From positions 2,189,001 to 2,253,000 of the forward strand of contig JAFBJZ010000224.1 in assembly GCA_016785225.1 (NCBI GenBank): a stretch of DNA of 64,000 nucleotides, read 5' to 3'. The translations under genes and the position numbers were made by a program. Of this stretch, positions 1 to 11,453 are shown piece by piece. This stretch comes from Psettodes erumei (taxonomy: Eukaryota; Chordata; Actinopteri; Pleuronectiformes; Psettodidae). The notes below the pieces were generated by a model. The model did not search any database and was not told where the DNA came from. It saw only the letters and a program-made list of their open reading frames with translations. How positions within the stretch are numbered: position 1 is the first letter of the stretch; each line of letters begins with the position of its first letter.

Positions 1-2877
1 ATAACATGCAGTTTCGGGTTGTGAAGGAGCGTGTCACCCAGTGCAACAGTGGGGTGAGTTGATGGAGGTCTGTCATGTGTCTAAGGTTTTCCATGTACCA
101 TCATCAGGGACATATGGAGTCATTTTGCGCTGTAAAGAGAACTTAAGTTCATGCTTCAAGCTATAAAAGCAGTAATGCCTTGCTGTTAATCAAAATAAAA
201 GCGATTATCGGCTGGAGTGCTGCTGGGAAAATTGTTTGCAGTGCTCTCTGCGTCAACAGCACGCGGTTAGGTTTCTCCTCTTCAGCCTGACTAAAAATAA
301 AGCTGAATTGCAGCCAGGGAAGGTCAGTATGGATTATGGAGCACTGCGCTCCCCATGGAAAAGAGTTGTTTGTTGTCCGTCCCAATGTCAGATCGAGAAT
401 CAGGAGGGAAAGTGCCTCTCTCAGCAGGTCCAGACTTCCTGTCAATGATAATCCGATGGAATGGCTGATCTGGCCCAGATGGACCGAGGCCAGCGTGGAA
501 AGAGGCAAGCCGGACAGTAAGGATGAAGCTTGTATAGTTCTCAGAAACTGTCCAGGCTGATAAAGCAAGTACAATAAATCAATTGTTTACACAGATCACA
601 TGCTGGATATGGCAGTTTTTAAAGTGAAATAATGCACTTAAGCAGCAGAGCATTAGGCCTTAAATCTTTAAATGAGGTGATGTTAGGATTTTTTCTGTGC
701 TTAAGAGAACAAAGTAGTGTCGTGCCCTTTGAGTCAGGAACACAACACTTTTATTCACTGCAGGACAGGAGCACATCGCAGCACTAGTGTGGAATCTATA
801 CCAACACCTATTGCGCTTTGTGCATCAGCTGGGGAAGCCCAGCTCTAAAATCATTTAAACATTCTTTCCAGCTGATTCTAGGGCAGCCAGAGTAGTAGTA
901 GAGCTATATTCAGCCGTCTGAATATGGGAAAGAGAGAGAGAGCCATTCATTATGGGACATAAAATAACGCCAGAGATGGAGGTCACACCTGTGTTTGCTG
1001 ACAGGACAGCATGTTCCACACTCAGGGCCATCACATCCAGATGGTGAAATCTCAGTATGAGGCGAGGCCCAATTACTGGAGCCACAGAGTAAATCTTCTT
1101 TGCCAATACTCTTTTAGACAGCGTCCAAGATCTATGGTATCTGCACAAACAGCACCCGGCAATTCAACGCTCTCTGCTTTAAAGAGTAACCGCCTCCATG
1201 AGCTTGTGTTTGCTGCTGACTAGTGGTGACTACGTGCTCTTTTCACCTCTCGTGGTGACACAGTACAAGTGGGTGTGGTCTGAAGTCACAGCAGGCCACA
1301 CCTGGCTTTGATTACGGATGTGGTCTTGCGACCCCTTGTCGTGGCAGAGGGTTATTATTGAGGTAATGGGCAGCGTGCATCGTATCATCATCATTGTGTG
1401 TTGGCTTGTTTGCCCACAATAGCGTACATGATTTACTTCTTTAACGTTAAACAGATGGTGACAGTTCTCTTAATTTTGGCAAAGGAGCAGATGATGGGGA
1501 GACGAAACCTTCCCAGCCAAACAGATGAGGTTCAGGTAGATGTTGCACCTGTGGCAGGAAGAGCTCTCAACCAGCAGCCGGATGAACAGTGCGTTTGGTG
1601 CTCCTGCTTCAGAAAAGTGTTTTGTTGGGATAAGAGACTCTTACCAAATGAATCACAGAAAAATGTCCTGTGTCGATGCCGAGAATGGAGGCTCATATAA
1701 TCACGCCGGATCCGGGGAGCACAGGTGACTGATTGAATAAATTCTGTACTGAATACCCATTGCGCAACCAAATGAGCGTGTACACTGGCTACACTCAAAC
1801 GCACCTCATTTGAAGATCGTTGCTCCTCACTTTTGAGTTATTTGACCTCGTGGCATGACAAGGCATGCACGTTCCAAATTACCATCAGTGACGCTAAATG
1901 TGGCACCGCATCGTTTGTGTTTACCCCTGTGCAATTTGGCCACTTAAGCAGTTGCAACCTCCGTCCTTGAGGGGGAATGAGAGAGGGTGTGATCGCGTCC
2001 TTGGCTAATGCTAATGCCTGATTGATTGATGCATTAAGTCAGAGTCGATAAGTAAGCCTGCTCAGAATGAAACAGAATGATGTGCCTTGTGCTTTCTTTT
2101 TTGTACTGTATACTCATTGCCACTTGTGCTGTTGATGTTTGTGAACAGAATTGTGAAAAAGGTGCCACAGTCACAATGCTACTATAGAGCGGAATAAAGC
2201 AGCAGAAATTTTTGGTTACCTAATGTCCAGGGCCAATTTTCCACTCTGCCTATGTGCTTCATCTCCTGCACTGCTTAAACAGCTTCTGCAGTGTGATTCA
2301 TGCTAGTGTACTGCTGTGTTCCACCAGATGTCAAATGAGACATGAGCTGCGTTTGTTCATCCTCTCAACTCCCCGTCCCCTCCAGCTCTGCTGCGCCGTA
2401 AATTCTGTTGTCATAGAATTGTAAATCGACTTATCATTTTAATTTCTGTATCTGGGCTGTATTTGCCTTAGATCGCTGCTTGGTTTTCAGACCACTTTCA
2501 TGTTTTTGGTGTGTTGGAGGTTAATTTATTCTCTGAATATTAAAATATTAGAAGGCAACAAATGAATTAATCAGAATGCCCTTCTTACTTTACTTTTGCT
2601 TCGTTGACCAGGTTGGACCAGTTATAAAGCAGGGGTAAGATAAAAAACAAAAAAACACAGTAAAGTGGGATTAGTACTGAATTCCAGGTTTTCAGGTCCC
2701 TGTTGGACAATTCCATACATAAGAATTTATATACAGTACTAGTGATCAGTCAGTGTTAGTGCTGGAAGAAATGTGGCCAAGATCTCGTAAACCTGAACCA
2801 CAGTGTCTGTCTAACCGTACTGTGTAATAGCTGCTATGTACAAATATTACAGAACGTAATAAAATTCTTGTCGACTT
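1..2877. other. non-coding stretch, no gene seen
   Basis: I find no convincing exon, RNA gene or repeat here. Open frames on both strands are at most about 137 codons, overlap each other and show no recognisable domain. The sequence is unique and mildly AT-rich. The only local motif I would point to is a run of overlapping TGATTGAT sites near 2019-2030, listed separately. Intergenic or intronic DNA is the best reading. Confidence 0.6.
2019..2030 (+). promoter_or_regulatory. overlapping PBX/HOX-like TGATTGAT sites
   Basis: The sequence TGATTGATTGAT is directly visible, giving two overlapping copies of the TGATTGAT octamer bound by PBX-HOX dimers in known enhancers. It sits next to two 'gctaatg' words that resemble homeobox sites. 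A 12-base match can occur by chance in 64 kb, so function is only a possibility. Confidence 0.2.
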
Positions 2878-2878
2878 A

Positions 2879-3045
2879 TAGGGTTGAAACAATAACTTCA
2901 TCAACTGATTGGTATTGGGGAAATGTATCAATGACATTTTCATCAATTTTCACTGACAGTTTTTTTTAAGGCAAATATTTCCCATTTTCTCTTGTTTTCA
3001 CATCAGCACAAGTTGAGCACTTGCAGATTTTTTTCCTTTTTTTTT
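2879..3045 (+). repeat. degraded teleost interspersed repeat ('ggctgaaacaatta' family)
   Basis: The segment starts 'gggttgaaacaataact' and continues through 'ttttttaaggcaaatatttccc' to 'gagcacttgcag'. In order, these parts resemble a family I recall from percomorph genomes, with a 'gctgaaacaattag..gattaat' end and an internal 'aatgtgaggatttgctgc' part. The copy is old: the usual GATTAATCGATTAATCG core is largely eroded. It is probably a non-autonomous DNA element, without coding capacity. The assignment is from memory and boundaries are approximate. Confidence 0.6.
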
Positions 3046-5416
3046 AAACAAAGACCTCAGTTGACTATGGTGCAGGTTTGGGGCCCTTCACAGCACTGTT
3101 CTGTAATGTCAGCGTCATCCACGATGGCGAAGAGGTCCAACATCATGACAGCCGGCCTAACTCCACAGGACAGCCTTCACGGTATTACCCTTCACCTGTG
3201 ATGAGTACTGAAATTACACTGACCCGTAATGACCAATCCTTTATGTCTGTTGTAATTGTGCATTCGCGTTTCCTCAGGTGGCAGCTTTAATTGTAGAGTG
3301 AGAAGAAACCTGTGAAAGGACAAAAGTTGAATCGTTTCCGGGAAGCGGGCCATTAATTATGATGTGCTGTAATTGCAGATCTTTGGGGCAGGCTAGTTAT
3401 TAGATTGAAGTGAAAGCTGGCAGCCCAGGGTCCCCTGTGTTTTGGAAATAACTGACACTACTAACTGCGAGATTGCCACTGCTGCGACTCAGTCACATCA
3501 GATCAGATCATATTTACTATCAATAGATCCGGGGTCATGCGGAGGTGTGAGTTTGGTGATGAACACATGGCGTGTCGGGACGTTTCAGGGAATTATGTGA
3601 CGGTAATGTCAATGGTTCACTGCATGTAGTTTGAGTTTGTCTCTTTTCATAAATTTCAACGATGGCTGCGCAGAGTGACGCGTCCATCGTTTTCCGAAAA
3701 AAGTTTGGAGTTGAAACTTGAGATGTGTATAGGATTTTTGGGATTTTTTTTCAACCATTCCCCATAAATTTGAGCAGAAAAGAAAGCAAGACTGATAATG
3801 CGGACTTCTGTTGCATGTTGATGATGCTCGACGTGTAACAATGAAAGAAATCCTGTCTTTGTTTATATTTCTGATTTCAGAGCGTTTTGTGTGAGGAGCA
3901 GCTGGCTGCTTCATGCTGTGCTTTGGCTGTTGTTAAATGAAAGCTCGTTGCAGGTTGAATGTGTACCCGGTTCATTATTTCGTCTTACTTTTCTCCCTGT
4001 GATTTGATTTGCTATTAAAAGAAGCAAGCATCAATGCATCTGTGGAAAACACAGAGACCTTGGACGATTCTTACTTTATTTGAGGCTCTTCAGACCTTCG
4101 AACGGCTCTCCCCCACACTTCCTGATTACAATTCCTCTGCGTATTTCATCTATTTTCATTTTGCCGTGCATAAGCTTTGTCATCCCCCGTGTGACCTGAC
4201 TCAAAGTCTCGCTCACACATCCATAATGGGAATCAATTGTCCTGAGTCACTAAACAATTATTACCACCTATTTAAAATTTCTTTTGTGTTCAGGTAAACA
4301 AAAAAAAAAAGCGGACTGCCTCTGTTGGCTGCCATTTGTCATTTGCCACGGACCTCCCACCCAATGCATTAGTTAACATATATAGATCTTTTATGGGGGT
4401 CATTGTACAATCAAATGCTGCCTCATGCCCTCCTGTCCATTACCGTTCCTCATGGACACGCATCAGTTGACAGGGTGATGAGAGGGAGTCACGACTGCCC
4501 TTTCCTCTACATCTTTGTGACCTTTTTAAAATTTGGAACCAGTGCTCTGGGCTTTCTGCTGCCAAATATGGGAGCACGGTGCTTGGAAACGAGCTGGTCT
4601 CCAAGAAAATTATACAGCACTTAAAAGAAAAGGCCTTGGTACTGCATTTGGCCAGCGAGACGATAGGTGTGATGAAACAGCACGGGAAACAAATAACACT
4701 TTGAGAACAAAACTCCCCTTTCTTAAAAGATAAACTAAAGTGCGTGTTCTCCTCCTCGCTTTTTTTGTGCAGTGAAATACACACTGTAATGATGCTGCAA
4801 ATGTTGTGTGTATAAGAGGATAAAACCTTTTTCAGACATATTGGTTCAACTTCTGAATGCAACCATCTAGAGAAAGTCATAGCCCCACCTAATGTTTGCT
4901 ATCTCTCTCTTATATGGCTCCATTTGTGGTGATTGGGAGTGACCAGACCAACAAATCTCAAATAAGCAGAAACTCATAATTTAGGGTACTCCATCATTTT
5001 GTTCTTTTTGGGAATTACAACTTGATTATACAAGTACACTAGTTAAACATTCAATTTCTAAGCTAAAATCAATACATTAAACATGTGGGTAGCTTGTCGT
5101 GTTGTTAACGTGGTCTGTATATAACATTTGATGCGACCCTGTCCATTGGGGCGATAAACACGCCATCACTGGCTAATCTCAATGCTGATGTCCCATTTCA
5201 GTGATGGGAGCCACGCTTCCCCGGCGGCTCACTTAAACACACTTGCCCTTTCAGCCCCACTTACCTAATAGCTGTCGCCACATTGATCAACCCCTACGCT
5301 GTCTGTCACCTCCTGCGCGCCAGCTGACAAGCTCGGACGGTCAGTGCCTCTTGCGTGGCATTCCCCGCGAGGCACCAGGATCCGTGACCTTTTTGAGTTT
5401 GGGCCGCAATTTACTG

Positions 5417-5439
5417 AAAAAAAAAAAAAAAAAAAAAAA
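5417..5439 (+). repeat. poly-A run (23 A)
   Basis: An uninterrupted run of A follows 'ttactg'. It could be the tail of a retroposed sequence or a simple homopolymer. I see no clear SINE or LINE body immediately upstream and no flanking duplication, so I call it only a simple repeat. Confidence 0.9.
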
Positions 5440-6437
5440 TTAGCTTGGTCCAACATGTAAATCATCCGGAGAAAGGGCAGTAGAATCAATTTCTCTTTAT
5501 TTTAGATATTACTGTATCTGCTAGGAGGAGAAGCAGTGGGACAGAACACAACAATAACAAAGATTTAAAAGCAAAAAGGACGGGGGCAGATAAGCAAAGC
5601 AGAGACGGAGAGACATGACCTTTTTTAATTTGAAAAACAAAACGTGGGGGTCCTTTGTAAAAGCGGAGCACTCTGTAATCCTAATCCACAAGTGTTCAGC
5701 GTGTCAGAAGAAAATTTGCAACTGAGGCTGTATTTCGAGCGGCCGTCCATTTGATGATAGCTTTAGCTCTTCATGCAACTAAATCGTTTCATATCTACAT
5801 ATGCCCTCGTCTGTTCCATGTCAGCTGCTGCTAAGGATGTTGACCTTTGCCCCAAGATGTCCTTTAAGGAGGCGTCATTTACATCCGTAATCACAGAGCT
5901 CTCTTCTCATGGGGACTTGCTCTTTAAATCCTCTGGTTAGGTTTGGATATCAAGCATTGATATGCTCTCCCTGATGGCACGCTACTTTTGGGACCAATTA
6001 GGTGGCCCTGCCTCCCAAGACATCGCCATTGACAAGCAGCCAATGTAATTTCCATAACAGAGCGATTGGCACCCTCAAGGCCGGTCCCATAGTGTTTGGG
6101 AAGGCGCCGCCATGCATCTTAGTGTTGTTCTCAATTTACTGGTTTGGAAAGTCACATCGTCAACAAGCCAAAGACTTAAATGTCTCGAAAGATTAGAGTC
6201 AGCAAAGTTTTGAGCTTTAATAGCCGGTCTGCAATAATGTCGTTAGTATAACTCATGACCGGCTTGATGCTCATTATTCTACCAGTGGTGTTTCTCAAGG
6301 ACAATTACCAGTTTTCCTTCCTCTCCCAGCATCTGAGAACACTGCGACCCCATATTACAGCAACGCAGTGAATCAGCTTTATTGGATTACCTCGCAACCT
6401 TGACCCCCACCACCACCACCCCCTCCACCCCCTGTCT

Positions 6438-6464
6438 GAGGAGGAGGAGGAGGAGGAGGAGGAG
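6438..6464 (+). repeat. (GAG)n microsatellite
   Basis: A perfect trinucleotide GAG/GGA tract of about nine units lies just downstream of a C-rich 'ccaccaccaccacccc' block. The pyrimidine-to-purine strand switch in this 60-base patch is unusual. No open frame through it looks coding. Confidence 0.9.
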
Positions 6465-8957
6465 ACGATCTCAGGGTGGGAACTTATCTCCTACTAAACT
6501 ACTTCAACGTGACTCCATGCTCTCTAACGTATGCAATCCTTGAGACTCCGTGGGGGGGTTTTCATGTTGACCTCTGATCAGGTGAAGATGAGAAAATGGA
6601 TGTGAAAAACCTTCAAATGAGACGATACAGAAGAATTATTAGAACAGTGGCCACATATTTAATCATTAGGAGGATTAGTCATTGATACGAGTCACTGTCT
6701 GCAGGCTGTTAGCTTAAATAACATGGATATATTGATGCGCTAAGCTCTGCTGTAGGTCCGCAACCCCCGAGGCATCTGTTGCCTTTTTAATTGAGATGGC
6801 TAAAAATATTTTACTCTAAAGCAAAGCAATGGCCCTCTCGTGAATTGTTAGATCAGTTGCAGAGGTCATGAAATGATTATCAGGATAAGAAAGGAAAAAA
6901 CAAAATGATTTTTTGCACCAGAAAAATGTGTGATTGCTGACATTTCTCCTGTCTCTCCCTTTTCCTGTGGTAGTTTTACCACTTCGAGCATCTGAAGTTA
7001 TTCAAAGTAAACAATCAGAGAAATGAAACAAAATAGCTTTGGTGCCTTTGCTGTATAAGATGTGTTAGGATGTAACTGCTATGGGCTTTAAGAGCTAACT
7101 CACAGAGACAGTAGAGGGAGGATGCATGTGCATCACCATCGTGCTTTGTGCGCCAGTGAAATCGAGCAAAGCTGTCTCTTTTGTCATGAAATGTCATGAT
7201 TCAAGCGGGCCTTTGCTTTCTCCATGGTCACCGCTGCCCTTTAGAAATCCCACCACACGTTGCATTCATGAGGCTCAGACCACCGCATGAATAGATGTCA
7301 AGAGATGTTATCGCCAGCATTTCAACCTTCTTGAAGTATCAAAGGCTTGCCTAAACATATCTGAACATGTGGCTGAATTACTTAAGCCTGCCAGCGAGCC
7401 CACTGATGTCCTTGATGAGATGTGATATCCGTGCAATCAATCCCAAATGGATGCCTCATGCTCCGAACACTGCTCGCATTATAATATTTATAGATATATA
7501 GTCGGGGTGACACAGCAGGGCAGTGGGAGAGATGAACGTGCAGCATGTGAAATTGTACATGGTTTGTCCCCTTTGAAGATACGCTTTGTGATGAAAGTCT
7601 GTCTTATCAGCACTGGATGCTGTGATAACAGGGGGGCTATGTTAAATCAGTCTATTGGTAAAACACTAAAAGGGTCTTTAAAGGCAGCCTTTCTTTGACT
7701 CTTGTAGGAAGCATGATTTAAAGGGACAAAAAGAGGTATATCATTTTGACTGAGAGCAATCCATAAACCACGGCTGTGAAAAAGAGCAAAAGAGTGCAGA
7801 GAAAACAGATTGCCTCCAGTCAGTTGAGGAATTAATAAGTGTAATTCTTCACAACGTCCAGGGTCATCAGGATGTTCCAGTTTTAAAAAGCAAGGACGTC
7901 CTTGGCACGCAAACATTGAGTTTCTACTGAAAAAGCTATCGCAAATCCATCAGACATTTTGCGGTCACGTAATCAACGAAAAAGGGCTCACTGTAACACT
8001 GGTCAGGGCATGTCGCTCTGCAACTGACACAAAACCAGAAAAAGAAAAAAAAATCTCAATTGAAAGTCATTTCAAAACAGCAGGAGAGCAGTGTAACAGA
8101 CTTCCAAGGCAGCGGCAGCGGCGAGAGCCGCTGCATCCACAGTCTGAGGCTCTTCAATTGAGTCTCTCTAGTCACGTAAGGTGCGTGGGCGAGTGAAGGC
8201 TCTGGTTTCTATGTCTTTGCCGGCCTGTCGGTTTCATCAGCAGGCGCACTACTCTGTTACTCGACATCCTCCTCCGGAGAAGACACCTGCTGTTTTCATC
8301 TTGAAATCTCATGTCGGCCTGTGATCAATCATTCCCTGTCAAGAGAGAGCAATATTGATCCATGGCCGTAGCGTTTGGCTGAGCGGAGTGTGTTGGTTGG
8401 ACCGCAGCCTCCGGTCTGCGAGCTGTTCATCGTTTGCATGTGGCTCTCCTGTATCAATAACAGCCAACGGCCTCAGAAACAGCCGTGCTCAAGAAGCCAC
8501 AGCAGCTCGCACTGTTGCTGCCTTTAACACATCAGCACCGCTTTGAAGGTAACTCTTGTGTAAAGATAGGAAAAAAAAAATGTTTGAACACAGAGCTTCA
8601 GATGTGCCACAAAGTGGGTGACTTTCCCAGCTAATGGTGCTGCCAGTGTCTAATCACACCGTCAGCTACCATTACCGTTAAGGCGTCCATCTTGTCTCTG
8701 AATTCAGCTTTAGCCTGAACTTTAAAGTGCTTGAATTCTTGGATGGACATAATTACACACACCTTAGACCCACAATCTTTTTAAAAGTCTCCCTTGAGAA
8801 AACTTTTCTGCATTAGAATGTCTTTTGCAGGTTATTTCTCTCTATTCATAATCAGTTATGCCAGCATTTTGTTTTGTTTTTCTTTTTTCTTTGCTCTGCA
8901 GGCACTTTGTATGTCAGCTAATGTTAGAGTTAAGTTATAGGTTTTATTTGTGCTGGT

Positions 8958-9222
8958 ATTAGCCCCCGTGGGGAAATTTGTTCTGTGCGTTTGACCCTTC
9001 TTAACTATGTAGGAGCGTTGCGCAGCCACAGTGCAGCGCCTGGGGAGCCACTCGGGGTTCGGAGGCCAGCCTCTCGGTCAAGGGCAAGGACCGAACATGC
9101 GCGTCCTCAGGGTGGACAGGAACCCACGCAGGCACGTGGGGAACATGCAACCTTCGAACACAAGGGCCCAAGCCGTCTTCAGTTTAAGCCGAGGACCCGC
9201 TCGCCGCGCCACCTGCCACGTA
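8958..9222 (+). repeat. composite teleost repeat ('gcagcgcctggggagc' + 'aacccacgcaggcacg')
   Basis: Two motifs lie head to tail. The first part, 'agcccccgtggggaaatttg...cagccacagtgcagcgcctgggg', matches a family I recall as widespread in fish. The second part, 'gtggacaggaacccacgcag...gggaacatgcaac', matches another very common vertebrate repeat segment ('gaacccacgcagacacggggagaacatgcaaactcc'). The block is richer in CpG than its surroundings and supports a spurious ~101-codon open frame. Family names would need a library search; recognition here is from memory. Confidence 0.7.
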
Positions 9223-9529
9223 CACATACAGATGAGGATAGCGATGTAGTAACTGTCTCCTGTGGGTGGTTAGCTTGTTGTTACAGGTGACGATCGGTCA
9301 GTGGTTTGTGGATGTGTGAAAGAGAGTGAGATGCGAAATGAGAGAGACAACATGCATATAATTTTTTTTTCCATCACTAAAGGATGGATGAATTTTTAGT
9401 CTATAAAAATTCCGAAAATTGTCAGAGGTGCCGTCACAGTTTCTCAGAACACACAGCGACATCTTCTTTGTCAAACAGTTAAAAGCCAATCAATATTAAA
9501 TACATAATCATACGAACCATAGAGAAGAG

Positions 9530-9810
9530 TGTCGGTCAGGCCACAGCTTTGGTCCAGGCTGAAATATCTCGGCAACTTCTGGGTGGATTACCATGAATTT
9601 ATGTAAATGCTTCGTGGTCTCCAGGGACCGGATGCTACTGACTCTGATGCTAACATCTAGCATCTAAATTAACATTCAGTTCAATATTTAGGTCAAAGTT
9701 TTAATTAGAAAATACTTTGGTTTATGACCAAATACCTGCAAAGCTAATGACATTTCCACCAGCCTTTGCTTTTTAATACTAATAAGCAAATGTTACCATG
9801 GTAATGCTGA
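9530..9810 (+). repeat. degraded teleost repeat ('aaatatctcaacaact..tttatgaccaaatacc' family)
   Basis: The order 'ccacagctttggtccag', 'gctgaaatatctcggcaact', 'ggtggattaccatgaatt', 'tactttggtttatgaccaaa', 'tacctgcaaagctaatgac' and 'gcaaatgttaccatg' follows a family I recall as abundant in percomorph genomes. It has no coding capacity. The middle 'gatccc...tctagcgccacc' part appears shortened, so this is probably an internally deleted copy. Confidence 0.75.
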
Positions 9811-10904
9811 ACTTTTTTTTTTGCACTGTGGTCTAAAGATACAACTTTATTCCAACTCCAGTTGTTTCTCATTAAAATAATCTGAATTCTTTTGCTGCAG
9901 CCGACTCGTTTTGTCAGTGCTAACTGACAACCTTTCCCTTCAGGACGCCGTGCGCATGTTCCCTCAGCTCTAATGTTTTCCAACAGTGATTGATGCGCGG
10001 CTGTTGGAAAACTATTTTGCATTCTCAATTAGTTAAATCAGATGAACCGAACCCACTTTTCGAGAGGACTGCGTGTCAGATTTCACTGCTCCTTGTGTGC
10101 CACATCAAAGCAGCTCATGAATAGATTCCTCCCCCAAATCCATGCAAATCAAACATGGCGGTTGTTTTCTGTCAGAGCGCCAACGTTTGTGTGCTCTTAT
10201 TAATCTCTGTAATTTCAACAGACACGAGCGGGGGTGCTATCATTTTTGTGTGTGGGACATTGGTTTATTGGGTATGGTTGAATTATTCATTTGAACCACG
10301 GGATTGTTGCTTGGCTATGTGGTCCTTGTCAATGGCTGTCGGAGAGTTGACGGGCCGAGCCCTGGGAATGCTGTGTTGGATGATGGGAGGTTGAAAATGA
10401 TCCGTGCTCTCTCCGCTAACTTTTCTTCATCAGCAGAAATACTGTACTTGTTCTTTACTGGTGCAATGAGTCTCGGCCCCGTTCCAGCGCTCTACTTTTG
10501 CTTCACCGACCGTATTGCGCAATAAAACATTTTCCACGTGCTCAGATATCTGCTGATGAATTGATCTCTGCCACTGCTGCAACATAGTAGTATGTCCCGG
10601 TGATGCATGTTTTGGTGGGATTGATCATCTCAAACCACTAAGGCAATTTGTGCCAACTGCTTGACAGCAGCATATATCCAAAGGTCTTCTTTGCACAACG
10701 AAAGTTCCAGCCAAGGTGAAACTGTCAATTTCTTTGAAACGAAACTCTGATTGTGCTGGATTTTTTTTTTTTTTTTTTCAATCGTTGCCTCTCTTGACAG
10801 CCGACATGATCATAAGGAGTATTGAGATTAAAAGGCAAAGTTGTCTCATTGTCACAGTAACCTTAGTTAGCCCGCAGTTCATTCCTTATATCATGGTGAG
10901 AATA
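9811..10904. other. non-coding stretch
   Basis: No gene is supported. Short open frames around 10155-10525 overlap one another in different phases and lack domains. An 18-base T run (10761-10778) is present. Otherwise I see nothing notable. Confidence 0.5.
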
Positions 10905-11075
10905 TTTCGGTAGCGTTTTCTGATAAGGCGCCATTAAGAAAAAGGATTGTAAGTTGTGATTACTCGCTTGTCAATAAATCATTTACCAAAGATCGGTTAT
11001 AAACCATTAAGAAGACCAATGTCTGTGTTGTCAGGTTGTAAAAAATATCTCTAGCTGGTGAGTTTTTAATGGTGA
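10905..11075 (+). repeat. possible teleost repeat ('cggtagcacttta..ataagg' type)
   Basis: The words 'tttcggtagcgttttctgataagg' and 'ggttataaaccattaagaa' resemble a teleost family beginning 'cggtagcactttacaataagg' with internal 'ataaaccattaat' words. Similar 'taataaagcattaa'-type words recur at about 11484-11500, so the element may extend further. Divergence is high and the match is only moderate. Confidence 0.35.
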
Positions 11076-11319
11076 AGTCATTACTAAAGGGTCATGAGTT
11101 CCTCACATTTTAATAGGCCATCAAATCTGCATTTGTGAATAAATGTTAGTAAGTCAATAAAAGAGAAGAAGCTTTCTGAGAACAATCCATCAAGTCTGTA
11201 GCTGTAAGTTTGACCAAGTTGTGGTGTTAAATGCAATAAATGCATTTTTAGCCAAGATTTCCATCGTTACTGTCCAGAAAGTCAAACAAAGAAAATGAAT
11301 TTAAAATTTAGATTTGCTT

Positions 11320-11453
11320 TGTCTTCTTTATTTATTTTTTCAACTAAACAAGTAATTTAAACTTTTGATGGGAAATTGTTTGATTGAATTAATCGGTCAG
11401 TTGAGAAAATAACTGCCAGCTTCACTGACAATGAAAACAACACAGCCCTAAAA
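11320..11453 (-). repeat. degraded teleost repeat ('gctgaaacaatta' family), 3' part
   Basis: The words 'aaacaagtaatttaaac', 'gattgaattaatcggtcag', 'gagaaaataactgcc' and the terminal 'aaaacaacacagcccta' read as the reverse complement of the family also seen at 2879-3045. The remnant is truncated and without coding sequence. Confidence 0.55.

Larger units (their letters stand above)
3046..8957. other. non-coding stretch with poly-A and GGA repeats
   Basis: No gene is supported. Open frames are below about 150 codons and have no domain. The stretch includes a 23-base A run near 5417, a GGA trinucleotide tract near 6438, and long unique AT-rich parts (for example 5820-6230 and 6600-6900) that could be regulatory but carry no decisive motif. 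A 10-base A run lies near 8571. Confidence 0.55.

Noticed and set aside
161..574. 137-codon minus-strand open frame
   Set aside because: No recognisable domain; overlapped by open frames on the other strand; no splice or promoter context that would make it coding.
4440..4880. 146-codon minus-strand open frame
   Set aside because: Serine- and cysteine-rich translation with no domain, overlapping two plus-strand frames; consistent with chance.
6438..6464. GGA tract as a CRISPR or coding repeat
   Set aside because: Simple trinucleotide microsatellite; no spacers and no coding context.
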